Assembly: GCF_015057245.1 (NCBI RefSeq)
Contig: NZ_SVET01000014.1
Span: forward strand, 1-64,000
DNA: 64,000 bases
Source of the DNA: Pseudobutyrivibrio ruminis
GTDB lineage: Bacteria > Bacillota > Clostridia > Lachnospirales > Lachnospiraceae
Direction: 5' to 3'
Shown here: piece by piece, positions 24,880 through 32,524 of the stretch
How positions within the stretch are numbered: position 1 is the stretch's first letter
How the letters are laid out: each line of letters starts with the position of its first letter
Position numbers and translations under genes: made by a program
The notes under the pieces: model-generated
The model's database searches: none
What the model was told of the DNA's origin: nothing
Seen by the model: the letters and a program-made list of their open reading frames with translations, nothing else

Positions 24880-25737
24880 CTACTGTTCTCTTACAACCTT
24901 TATTGTTGCACGAAAGTCTTCCTTACCCATGCCCTTATCGAGAGCTGTTTGATATACACGGCGTGCATTCTCTTCACCAGGCATATTCACCTTGCACTCT
25001 TTTGCAAGATTGCAGCAAATGTTTACGTCCTTTGCCATATTTTCGATTGAGAATGCTGTTGTATAATCCTCAGCATCAAGCTTTGGTGCCTGTCCATCCA
25101 AGTAGAAGTTTTGACCGCCGCCATATGAAATAGCCTGAGCAAAAGTAGGAATTGAAATTCCGTTTGCCTTTGCAAGAGTAATGGTCTCGTTTACTCCATT
25201 CTGAATCTGTGAAACAAGTGCATTGTGGCAAATCTTCATTACAAGACCTTTACCGTTATCACCCATGCGAATAACGTTTTCACCCATGTATTTAAGTATT
25301 GGAAGAGCTTTTTCATAGTCTTCTTCACTACCACCTACATAGATTCCAAGTGTACCTGCAATAGCTGCAGGCTTACTCTTTACAACTGGAGCATCAATAA
25401 AGTGTGCTCCTGTCTTTTTTACCATTTCAGAAATCTCTACTGAAACGCTAGGATCAATTGTACTCATATCTATGCAGAACTTGCTGCTATCAAGATTTTC
25501 TAAAATTCCTTCATAGACCGCACGTGAGTGTTCACTCTTTGGAACCATAGAAATAATAACGTCGCATGCTTTTGCAAGTTCATTGGAATTTTCGCATGGC
25601 TTTGCCCCCTTTGAAGCAAGCAAGTCAACTTTCTCTTTTACAAAATCAAATGCATAAACATCATCGTCATGCTTCTTTACAATATTCTCACACATTGACT
25701 CGCCCATAATACCGAGTCCAATAAAACCAATCTTCAT
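24880..25737 (-). CDS. Candidate 3-sulfolactaldehyde reductase (3-hydroxyisobutyrate dehydrogenase family)
   Basis: A 285-residue NAD(P)-dependent reductase, same family as E. coli YihU. N-terminal nucleotide loop GLGIMGESM (7-15); DMSTIDPSV in the core; catalytic lysine Lys168 in VMKICHNALV. The usual hydroxyacid-binding SGG after DAPV is changed to KSK (DAPVVKSKPAA, about residues 116-126), putting basic/polar residues where YihU uses Arg-Thr-Ser to hold the sulfonate. The likely reaction is sulfolactaldehyde to 2,3-dihydroxypropane-1-sulfonate, which restores NAD. The start ATG at 25737 is chosen over the in-frame GTG at 25761 because GGAGAGG precedes it. Reductase rather than dehydrogenase direction is inferred from the fermentative host. 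Confidence 0.82.
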   Translation of the reverse strand: MKIGFIGLGIMGESMCENIVKKHDDDVYAFDFVKEKVDLLASKGAKPCENSNELAKACDVIISMVPKSEHSRAVYEGILENLDSSKFCIDMSTIDPSVSVEISEMVKKTGAHFIDAPVVKSKPAAIAGTLGIYVGGSEEDYEKALPILKYMGENVIRMGDNGKGLVMKICHNALVSQIQNGVNETITLAKANGISIPTFAQAISYGGGQNFYLDGQAPKLDAEDYTTAFSIENMAKDVNICCNLAKECKVNMPGEENARRVYQTALDKGMGKEDFRATIKVVREQ

Positions 25738-25790
25738 ATCCTCTCCATTCCGTCCTTCCACCTAGACTACGACTGCTGTTACGCTGTGCA

Positions 25791-25878
25791 GTGCCTGTTA
25801 CGTTTACAAGCCTAATTATTTCTTCGTTCGGCAACACGCCTCACTCCAGAAATATTAGAGCTTGTCCACTACAGGCAC
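25791..25878. repeat. Large imperfect palindrome between transaldolase and reductase genes
   Basis: Three nested stems share one axis: GTGCCTGT (25791-25798) with ACAGGCAC (25871-25878); ACAAGC (25806-25811) with GCTTGT (25860-25865); CTAAT-T-ATTTCT (25812-25823, one bulge) with AGAAATATTAG (25848-25858). In total 25 base pairs around a GC-richer 24-base loop. No T-tract. It is richer in G+C than the surrounding intergenic DNA and could be a mobile palindromic repeat or a structured RNA in the operon. Confidence 0.7.
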
Positions 25879-25931
25879 ATCCAGCATTTTTTAGAAGGAC
25901 TTGTTTGTATTCAACGGTTATTTTGTAAAAT

Positions 25932-26618
25932 CTAGTTACCTGCTGTAGAATCCCAAGCATCGCAGAAGGTGCCAAGGCCCTGGGTTGTGTATGCGTGCTT
26001 CATGCAATCCTGATATACTGCAAGGCCTGTAGTTACGATGTCAGCTCCTGCAACTGCGCAATCTGCAATCTGCTTTGGTGTACGAATAGCTGCACAAATA
26101 ATTTCTGTTTTACCGTAGTAACCATAGTTCTTGTAAATATCTACGATATCTTTGATATATTGCTTGCAATCTTCTCCGTTTGCTTCCTTCCATCCGATGA
26201 ATGGTGAAACAAAAAGTGAACCATTCTTTGCTGGAAGTATTGCCTGTGCTGGTGAAAATACAAGAGTTACATTTGTGCGAATTCCCTCTTTTTCAAGAAT
26301 GCGAGCTGCTGCAATACCAGCTTCTATTGCTGGAATTTTGATTACAAAGTTTGGACTAATCTTTGCTACTTCGCGGGCCATCTTAAGCATCTCTTCTGTA
26401 TCTGTCAGATGTGGATTAATTTCGACCGATACTGGGAATTTATCAACTCCTTCTAATCCCTCTTCTTTAATCCAGTTCGCAATATCTGTGATTGCTGTCA
26501 TAAATGGCTTACCACTTAACATAATGTGACGTGGATTTGTTGTTACTCCATCAATTCCAAATGTGTTGTACGCATATTTGATTTCATCGAGTTTCGCACT
26601 GTCTAAGAAAAATTTCAT
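25932..26618 (-). CDS. sftT: Transaldolase of the FSA/TalC type, candidate sulfofructose transaldolase
   Basis: A 228-residue class I aldolase of the short fructose-6-phosphate aldolase/transaldolase family. FFLDSAKL carries the catalytic Asp6; GVTTNPRHI (24-32) is the strand-2 motif, with Arg30 where most family members have Ser; the Schiff-base lysine is Lys94 in FVIKIPAI; NVTLVFSPAQA follows. Expected reaction: 6-deoxy-6-sulfofructose plus glyceraldehyde-3-phosphate gives fructose-6-phosphate plus 3-sulfolactaldehyde. The assignment to sulfofructose rests on the neighbouring sulfoquinovosidase and reductase. Start at ATG 26618 (GGGAGG, 7-base spacing) rather than 26633. First gene of operon A. 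Confidence 0.84.
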   Translation of the reverse strand: MKFFLDSAKLDEIKYAYNTFGIDGVTTNPRHIMLSGKPFMTAITDIANWIKEEGLEGVDKFPVSVEINPHLTDTEEMLKMAREVAKISPNFVIKIPAIEAGIAAARILEKEGIRTNVTLVFSPAQAILPAKNGSLFVSPFIGWKEANGEDCKQYIKDIVDIYKNYGYYGKTEIICAAIRTPKQIADCAVAGADIVTTGLAVYQDCMKHAYTTQGLGTFCDAWDSTAGN

Positions 26619-26642
26619 ATTTATGCCTCCCATAAATTACTA

Positions 26643-26668
26643 TTAATTAAGTGTGTTAACTAATTAAT
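26643..26668. promoter_or_regulatory. Operator-like element of operon A
   Basis: TTAATTAA-GTGTG-TTAACTAA (26643-26663), extended by TTAAT; also an 8-bp inverted repeat ATTAATTA / TAATTAAT (26642-26649, 26661-26668). It directly follows the -10 box and covers the predicted transcription start. The same 8-5-8 layout occurs at 31781-31801. Confidence 0.65.
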
Positions 26669-26696
26669 ATGATAACGCATTCAGTACAATAGTCAA
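26669..26696 (-). promoter_or_regulatory. Promoter of operon A (transaldolase to ROK)
   Basis: Minus strand TTGACT (26691-26696), 16-nt spacer, TATCAT (26669-26674). A moderate match to consensus placed 51 bases before the transaldolase ATG. Confidence 0.6.
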
Positions 26697-26803
26697 TTTA
26701 TTTTCACAATATACACACACTTTTGTCGTTTTGTTTAATTTGTTTAATCTATTTTTGTATACTATTTTAATTTGGTTATAAAATATACTCAGTTTCCAAA
26801 TAG

Positions 26804-26841
26804 ACACAAAAAAGAGGCTGTTTTAAACAGCCTCTAAAAAA
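26804..26841 (-). terminator. Terminator of operon B
   Basis: Stem AGAGGCTGTTT / AAACAGCCTCT (26813-26823 with 26825-26835), A-runs on both sides, so bidirectional in appearance; located just after the SLC13 gene stop. Confidence 0.9.
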
Positions 26842-26853
26842 ACAAGTATTAAC

Positions 26854-28269
26854 TTATATGAGAATAGAAACATATCCAACCCCTATTGCCACAAGCATTC
26901 TAAGGAAGGTTACTAGTATACCGTTTTTCATCAGTTTCGCCGGATCTAATCCATATGAAACAGAAATTGCTCTTACCGATACTGGCAACAGTGACTCATA
27001 GTTCATGGCCATAGCTGTTGCAAATACATAAGGCAAAGAATCAAGACCAAGTTTGTTTGTAACTCCAATTACTATTGGAAGAGTTACTGCCGCAGATACA
27101 GTGCTATTTGTCATTTCTGATACAACACATGCAAATACCGCAAATATAACTACTGTTCCTAGACCTCCGGTAATGTGTGCAGCTGAAATCATGTTTGCAA
27201 TTGTGTCATTGGCTCCTGAACCAGTAAGAATCTGTCCAAGTGCGAGACCACCTGCAAACAAAAGTAACATACCCCACATAACTTCTCGCTGTGCTCTATC
27301 CCAAGTAAGAAGCATCTCCTTCTTTTCCGCTGATACTATTACAAAGTTTAAAAATCCAAGTATTAAAAATAGGTATGCTGGCACGAGCCCCGGCAAAATA
27401 TCTGCATATAATGGTCTTATAAATGATCCTAGCATTGCGGTTATAAATAGTACCAGGCTAATCTTTTCATCCTTTTTCATTGGACCAAGCTGCGCATAGC
27501 ACTTCTCAAAGTACTCCTTTGTTCCAGAAAGCGAATCTGTCTTAAGAGGTTGCAGCAACATAGTTACAAGCACAACCACTGTAGCTATGATTGTGTATGG
27601 CAACATGTTTTTTAACCAGTCAATATACATAAACTCCTGTCCAGTATACTCCTCAATGAATGAAATCGCAGTGATATTCATTGCACCGCCTAGAGGAGTT
27701 CCTGCACCACCTACTTGAGAGCCCCATGCAATTGCGCAAAGAATTGGCGTAGCGGCCTCGCATTTCTTTATATCTTCATATCCAGCTGCTGCAAGCATTG
27801 ACACTGCTATTGGAGTAAATATAGCTACTACAACAACATTTGGCATCATATTAGAAAGCACTACTGCTGCAAGTAGCCATACTGTAATCTGCGATTTCAT
27901 GGATGGGCCTATAAGAGAAAGAGCCTTTAATGATATTCTCCTATCTAACCCGATTTCAGCCCAAGGTGCTGTAAGTAAGCATGAGCCAAAAATCAATATA
28001 ATACTACTTGAAGCATATTGACTTATTACATCTTCCATTGGAACAATACTAAATATCGCATTTATTACCCCAGGAAGCAACGCAGTAACTGTGATATCCA
28101 CCGGACGAGTTACCCACCAGTAAATCATCCACAATGCCGTTCCTATTCCTTTTGCAGCATTGTAATCTATCAATCCTGTTTTACCAAAACATATTGAAAC
28201 CAGCATAAATAAAATTGGTCCCAAACATAAATGAACTAGTCTTTTTTTATTATCCATTTTCCCACTCAT
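26854..28269 (-). CDS. SLC13/DASS-family anion transporter, candidate sulfonate exporter or importer
   Basis: A 471-residue membrane protein with about eleven or twelve hydrophobic segments. The DASS Ser-Asn-Thr type motifs are present as LSNMMPN (near 145) and EMTNSTVSAAVTLPI (near 395), and PVDITVTALLP near 55 is typical. Family members move di- and tricarboxylates or sulfate with sodium; in a sulfoglycolytic locus a member of this family could carry dihydroxypropanesulfonate or sulfolactate out. The direction and substrate are inference. The start overlaps the region of the GPH gene stop by a few bases upstream (ATG 28269; a second ATG at 28257 is possible). Confidence 0.82.
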   Translation of the reverse strand: MSGKMDNKKRLVHLCLGPILFMLVSICFGKTGLIDYNAAKGIGTALWMIYWWVTRPVDITVTALLPGVINAIFSIVPMEDVISQYASSSIILIFGSCLLTAPWAEIGLDRRISLKALSLIGPSMKSQITVWLLAAVVLSNMMPNVVVVAIFTPIAVSMLAAAGYEDIKKCEAATPILCAIAWGSQVGGAGTPLGGAMNITAISFIEEYTGQEFMYIDWLKNMLPYTIIATVVVLVTMLLQPLKTDSLSGTKEYFEKCYAQLGPMKKDEKISLVLFITAMLGSFIRPLYADILPGLVPAYLFLILGFLNFVIVSAEKKEMLLTWDRAQREVMWGMLLLFAGGLALGQILTGSGANDTIANMISAAHITGGLGTVVIFAVFACVVSEMTNSTVSAAVTLPIVIGVTNKLGLDSLPYVFATAMAMNYESLLPVSVRAISVSYGLDPAKLMKNGILVTFLRMLVAIGVGYVSILI

Positions 28270-28275
28270 ATCTGC

Positions 28276-29745
28276 CTATAATCTAACGGCATTTTCCTTC
28301 TTCCAAAGCTCATCATATTTAAAGCCTGTTACCTTCTCGCAGACTTTTATTTCTTCATCTGTAGCCTTGCTGCTATCTTCACCTTTTCTTCTTGCGATTT
28401 CTTTTTTCACAATGTCAAACTCCCTTTTATTCATTGGGAAAATGATTGCAAAAATAATTGTAAGAACCATAAGAATAATAGGTGCCCACACATATAACTG
28501 GGTAATTCCTGCTTGTGTAGATGCTGCCTGTCGAAGCTTTTCTGACGCTAATGTCTCGTCGTACCCAATCATCATTAGTAATAAACCAATGATAGTTGAG
28601 CTAAGGCCTGTTGCTATTTTTCTGATGAATGTTGCCATTCCAGAAACAATCCCCGGTCTGCTGATTGATGTGATTAATTCATCTACATCCGCCATATCAG
28701 ATAGAATTGCATATATGCTAACTGATGATGCAGCCATACCAAGACCTATGATGAAGGATAATACTAGAATGATTGCAAATGGCGCACCCTCATATGAGAA
28801 GAACAACAAAGCTATAGTTGCCAATATTCTGACTGGGAATCCTACCAAAATTGGGAATTTCTTTGATGTACGTGGCATTACAATTGAAAAAATTATAGTG
28901 CCAGAAAACTGTGCAAGCAAAAGCACGCCCATCATGATTGTGAATCGTCCACCCGAGTATGCGTTCAAAACATCATCTACGTAATATACAGCAAGTCCTG
29001 TGACGAAATCCGCTGCTCCTTGTCCTGCCAAGAATATGCAAATAAAAAGCTTAAACGAAAAACTCTTATAAACTGTAAATGACTGAACTAAGCTTTTCTT
29101 TAATGGCACGTTTACAGGTTCTTTTTCTCTTTCCCAAGTTCCTAAAAATGTAAGTAAAATAACCACAAAGAATATGATTGAAAAAATAACTGCAACCAAA
29201 AAGTACTGAGATGCATTTGTGTTATCTTTAATGATTATTGTTGGAACCAAGCCAGCGATTATTGCTCCTAAACTCGAAAAGACTGTTCTAATACCAGAAA
29301 AGCTTCCACGTTTTACATAGTCATCAACCATATCCGGCAAAAGACCATTATATGGCACCATAACAATGGTAAAGCCTGTCGAGAAGAGCATATACATCAA
29401 TACATAAAATGCGTACTGACCACCGGCGCTTTGACCTCCAACATTTGTCCACAATAATAAAAATGTAATTGCAGAAATAATGCTTCCTACAAGGATGTAG
29501 AATCTTTTTGCTCCAAATCTAGAGCTGGTTCTATCAACAATATTTCCCATGATAGGATCAGTGATAGCGTCCCATACTTTTCCAATCAACGGAATTGTTC
29601 CGGCAAGTGCCGGTGACATGCCAAGAGCCTTTGTCAAAAAGACCGTGAAGAATGTGCTAATAACTACAAATGCTCCGCCGCCGTAAATATCCGCAAATCC
29701 ATAAGAGCATTTCGCCAGAAAACTATTCTCCCTGTTTTTCCCCAT
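28276..29745 (-). CDS. GPH-family sugar:cation symporter (MelB/YihO type)
   Basis: A 489-residue, twelve-helix glycoside-pentoside-hexuronide symporter. Seen: GFADIYGGGAFVVISTFFTVFLTKALGMSPALAG in helix 1-2, the GPH signature VWDAITDPIMGNIVDRT near 52-67 and the repeat-like SISRPGIVSGMATFIRKIATG in the second half. E. coli YihO and YihP, thought to carry sulfoquinovose and its glyceride, belong to the same family, so uptake of SQ glycosides is the natural reading; the exact substrate cannot be read. Ribosome binding site GGGAGG. It lies between the second GH31 and the SLC13 gene in operon B. Confidence 0.88.
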   Translation of the reverse strand: MGKNRENSFLAKCSYGFADIYGGGAFVVISTFFTVFLTKALGMSPALAGTIPLIGKVWDAITDPIMGNIVDRTSSRFGAKRFYILVGSIISAITFLLLWTNVGGQSAGGQYAFYVLMYMLFSTGFTIVMVPYNGLLPDMVDDYVKRGSFSGIRTVFSSLGAIIAGLVPTIIIKDNTNASQYFLVAVIFSIIFFVVILLTFLGTWEREKEPVNVPLKKSLVQSFTVYKSFSFKLFICIFLAGQGAADFVTGLAVYYVDDVLNAYSGGRFTIMMGVLLLAQFSGTIIFSIVMPRTSKKFPILVGFPVRILATIALLFFSYEGAPFAIILVLSFIIGLGMAASSVSIYAILSDMADVDELITSISRPGIVSGMATFIRKIATGLSSTIIGLLLMMIGYDETLASEKLRQAASTQAGITQLYVWAPIILMVLTIIFAIIFPMNKREFDIVKKEIARRKGEDSSKATDEEIKVCEKVTGFKYDELWKKENAVRL

Positions 29746-29764
29746 AGTAAAAACCTCCCATTCC

Positions 29765-31780
29765 TTATTTAATTATTTCCCTCAAAAAATTAAACTCTTC
29801 TGCTTCCTTCCTTATGAACACAGGCGGTTCACCAATTTCTGAGTCAACATATACAGTACCTTTTTTATATTCTTTCCCAGTGAATAAATGTACCCATGTA
29901 TCGTCTGGTAAATTAACCTTCCTGCCTTTCGCCCCCTCTGAAAGAACAGGTGCCACAAGAATATCTCTTCCCAAAAGATATTCTGTTGTTTCGCTATATG
30001 CCCATGGCTCATCATAGTGATAAAAAATCGGTCTCATAACCGGCGTTCCACTATTTATTTCCTGGCTCACTAACCCCTTAATATAGCCAGATAATGCGCC
30101 ATGCCACCTAGTGCATTTTGCTAAATGTGATATTAACTCTTTATCATCATCAAACTGAACATTATTTCCAGGCTGATTTCCCTCATGAGACCTATACAAT
30201 GGCGAGAATACATTCATCTCCTCCCATCGCATAAGCAATTCCTTGCTGCGCCTCATATGCATGATTGTTGTATATCCGCCAACATCAGAATGTGTGATTC
30301 CATAGCCAGACATAGCTAGTGAAAGCGTAGCAGGAATCACAGACGGCATTCCATCATCAATTGACCAGTCAACGTGCTGGTCTCCCGTCCACATCATTGC
30401 CGAATTCTTAATAGTATCTGTGTAGCCTGCTCTAGTGAAGAAGAAAACCTCGTCTGCAGCATTGCATTCCTCTATAGCTTCTCGATTGAGCCCAGCCCAA
30501 ATTGCAGGCCATCTATTATGTAAGACCTTTGCATCTCCATTAAAAAGCACTGCATCCTCAGGCAGATATTCTCCAAAATCTGCCATCCATCCGCCCATGC
30601 CTATACCAATCATGTTTTCCTTTATTAAGTTTTTGTACCATTCATAGGCCGCTGGATTTGTAAAATCAACCATCGCTGCCGGAAAAGTGGTAATAGTAAC
30701 TAAATAATCTTCCCCATCTTTATTTTTAACGCAGTACCCCTTTTCTTTGGCTTCCTGATATATGTCTTTTTCAAGAGCGATGAAAGGATTAATGTATCCC
30801 AGGAAACGGACGCCTTTGGATTTCCACTCTTTTATTTTCTCTGGAAGATTTGGATATTGCCCCTCACTATATCTCCAGTTCCACATTACCTGATAACCAA
30901 ATCCAGTACATCTACATCCACACCAGTCTTGGCACCAAACACCTACAACCTTTGCGCCAGCCTCATCTAATTCCTTAAGCTTACGATCAATATTGCCACA
31001 GCCATCATGACCTTCTACAACTTTGTCTCCATCCTTCACCCAGTCTTGCATAGCGATTATGCCACCGTCATAAACCCAGTCAGGTAGTTTATGCTGTCTT
31101 CCAAGAAGAGATGTAAGCTTCTCTGATAACTCCACAAAACTATCTGCTTTTTCACTATATATATGAGGAAGTTCCTGGGTGTAAAGAGTAATAGAATCAG
31201 GCTTTGTAAAATCAAATTCCCCATATGCGTTCATATCAACATGAATGTAATACTTATCAGATGAAATAAATGTAGGCTGAACATAATACGATTCGTATTT
31301 ATCAAATTTAAGTTTTTTATTAGGACGTTTCCCTCTTATCTTTTCTTTGATGATCTTTTTTGAAATACGATTTGCATTCTGATGCTCGGCAACCCAAATC
31401 CTTACATTTTGTCCTTTTAAATCAAACTCTGAATATGTTTCTCCGCAGCCGTAAATATGCTCCTTACTGTTGGTAGGAAATGTAAGCCAAAACCTGTTCA
31501 CTTCCTCATGATTACCTTCTAGATGAACCATGCTTAATTCCTTTTTATCGCCATCCTCTGACAAAACTACTTTGAATGTTTGATTCTTACTGGATGCCGA
31601 AAGAATTACTTCAACGCCATTTTCAGTTTTCTGTTTCGAAACTATCTTGCATTTTTCTTTCCAGTAAATTTTCTGCTTGTATTTAAAACTGCCTCTATCC
31701 ATAGTGAAGTTGTTTTCGCCAAATCCAACTTCCACTGAAAAATTATTGTAATCTACTATAGTAATTCCCCCTTTGCACAT
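29765..31780 (-). CDS. GH31 glycosidase, sulfoquinovosidase paralogue with altered sulfonate site
   Basis: A 671-residue GH31 enzyme, clearly homologous to the sulfoquinovosidase at 22189..24198. The nucleophile (Asp401, WMADFGEY) and acid/base (Asp467, WTGDQ) are kept, as are Gln245, Gln284, Trp300 and Tyr503 of the QQRWY set. The key Arg is replaced by Gln297 (FGYQVMW), and a 14-residue insertion (about 247-262) separates Gln245 from Gln284. The Arg contacts the sulfonate directly in YihQ, so the substrate probably differs (another sulfosugar, or an uncharged alpha-glucoside). No signal peptide. The annotated ATG has little ribosome binding site; an AGGGGGAA shortly downstream may serve a rare ATA/ATT start, so the first 6-8 residues are uncertain. 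First gene of operon B. Confidence 0.88.
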   Translation of the reverse strand: MCKGGITIVDYNNFSVEVGFGENNFTMDRGSFKYKQKIYWKEKCKIVSKQKTENGVEVILSASSKNQTFKVVLSEDGDKKELSMVHLEGNHEEVNRFWLTFPTNSKEHIYGCGETYSEFDLKGQNVRIWVAEHQNANRISKKIIKEKIRGKRPNKKLKFDKYESYYVQPTFISSDKYYIHVDMNAYGEFDFTKPDSITLYTQELPHIYSEKADSFVELSEKLTSLLGRQHKLPDWVYDGGIIAMQDWVKDGDKVVEGHDGCGNIDRKLKELDEAGAKVVGVWCQDWCGCRCTGFGYQVMWNWRYSEGQYPNLPEKIKEWKSKGVRFLGYINPFIALEKDIYQEAKEKGYCVKNKDGEDYLVTITTFPAAMVDFTNPAAYEWYKNLIKENMIGIGMGGWMADFGEYLPEDAVLFNGDAKVLHNRWPAIWAGLNREAIEECNAADEVFFFTRAGYTDTIKNSAMMWTGDQHVDWSIDDGMPSVIPATLSLAMSGYGITHSDVGGYTTIMHMRRSKELLMRWEEMNVFSPLYRSHEGNQPGNNVQFDDDKELISHLAKCTRWHGALSGYIKGLVSQEINSGTPVMRPIFYHYDEPWAYSETTEYLLGRDILVAPVLSEGAKGRKVNLPDDTWVHLFTGKEYKKGTVYVDSEIGEPPVFIRKEAEEFNFLREIIK

Positions 31781-31801
31781 TTAATTAACTCTCTTAATTA
31801 A
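31781..31801. promoter_or_regulatory. Operator-like element of operon B
   Basis: TTAATTAA-CTCTC-TTAATTAA, two identical 8-bp palindromes 13 bases apart, ending at the annotated start of the second GH31. Same layout and same position relative to the -10 box as 26643-26663. Confidence 0.65.
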
Positions 31802-31810
31802 TTTAAACCT

Positions 31811-31839
31811 ATTTTAGTTTAATGAGTCCTTTTAATCAA
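31811..31839 (-). promoter_or_regulatory. Promoter of operon B
   Basis: Minus strand TTGATT (31834-31839), 17-nt spacer, TAAAAT (31811-31816); predicted start falls next to the operator-like element. Confidence 0.7.
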
Positions 31840-31861
31840 CCATTTTCCCCTTATTTATAGC

Positions 31862-31904
31862 TAAAAAAATACACAAAAATAGAAGCCCTATTTTTGGGCT
31901 TCTA
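31862..31904 (-). terminator. Terminator after thrH
   Basis: Stem TAGAAGCCC / GGGCTTCTA (31880-31888 with 31896-31904), 7-nt loop, followed on the minus strand by TTTTTG and a second T-run. The stem overlaps the last codons of thrH. Confidence 0.87.
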
Positions 31905-32490
31905 CAATTGCTTCATATAAATCATCATATTCTTCAAATGCAGGATACTGTGGGTAATCCCTTTTGATTGCATCTGTTGTTCTAAAAAGGAATCCAGCTT
32001 TAGATGCTTCAATCATAGCTAAATCATTGAAGCTATCACCGCTTGCGATTGTTTCAAATCCACAAGATTGTAAAGCACGAACTGTGGTAAGCTTGCTCTT
32101 CTCACATCTCATCTTGTATCCTGTGATTTCTCCATCATCTGCAACTACTAATTCATTACAGAAAATAGTTGGCATGCCAAGCTTTTCCATAAGCGGTCCT
32201 GCAAACTGTGAAAATGTATCGCTGATAATAATTACCTGCCCCTGCGCTCTAAGCTTATCTAAAAACTCCTTTGCTCCAGGAAGTGGGTCAATACCTGCAA
32301 TAGTTTCCTGAATCTCTTTTAATCCAAGACCGTGTTCTTTTAAAATGCCTATTCGATAATTCATAAGCTTATCATAATCAGGTTCATCTCTTGTAGTCTT
32401 TTCAAGCTCAGGAATTCCTGTGGCTTTTGCAAATGCAATCCAAATCTCTGGTACTAAAACACCCTCTAAATCCAAACATGTAACAAACAT
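31888..32490 (-). CDS. thrH: Phosphoserine phosphatase / homoserine phosphotransferase ThrH
   Basis: A 200-residue HAD-superfamily enzyme. It matches ThrH closely: CLDLEGVLVPEIWIAFA (nucleophile Asp in DLEG), TTRDEPDYDKLM, the motif II ISDTFSQF, and GDSFNDLAMI as motif III/IV. ThrH of Pseudomonas can move phosphate from phosphoserine to homoserine, and placement directly behind hom fits a threonine-synthesis role. I chose the ATG at 32490 because GGGAGG lies 7 bases upstream and family members begin there; the in-frame ATG at 32514 adds eight residues unlike the family. Ten bases separate the upstream start from hom. Confidence 0.92.
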   Translation of the reverse strand: MFVTCLDLEGVLVPEIWIAFAKATGIPELEKTTRDEPDYDKLMNYRIGILKEHGLGLKEIQETIAGIDPLPGAKEFLDKLRAQGQVIIISDTFSQFAGPLMEKLGMPTIFCNELVVADDGEITGYKMRCEKSKLTTVRALQSCGFETIASGDSFNDLAMIEASKAGFLFRTTDAIKRDYPQYPAFEEYDDLYEAIVEAQK

Positions 32491-32524
32491 AATATCCTCC
32501 CAATCGTGTCCCAAGCAGCAATAA

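Noticed and set aside
25791..25878. Integron attC site
   Set aside because: The element is palindromic, but the RYYYAAC/GTTRRRY core sites and an integrase are not present.
28367..28984. Long plus-strand open frame (205 codons) opposite the GPH transporter gene
   Set aside because: It is the antisense shadow of a well-supported membrane protein; its translation is low-complexity and has no ribosome binding site or recognisable family.
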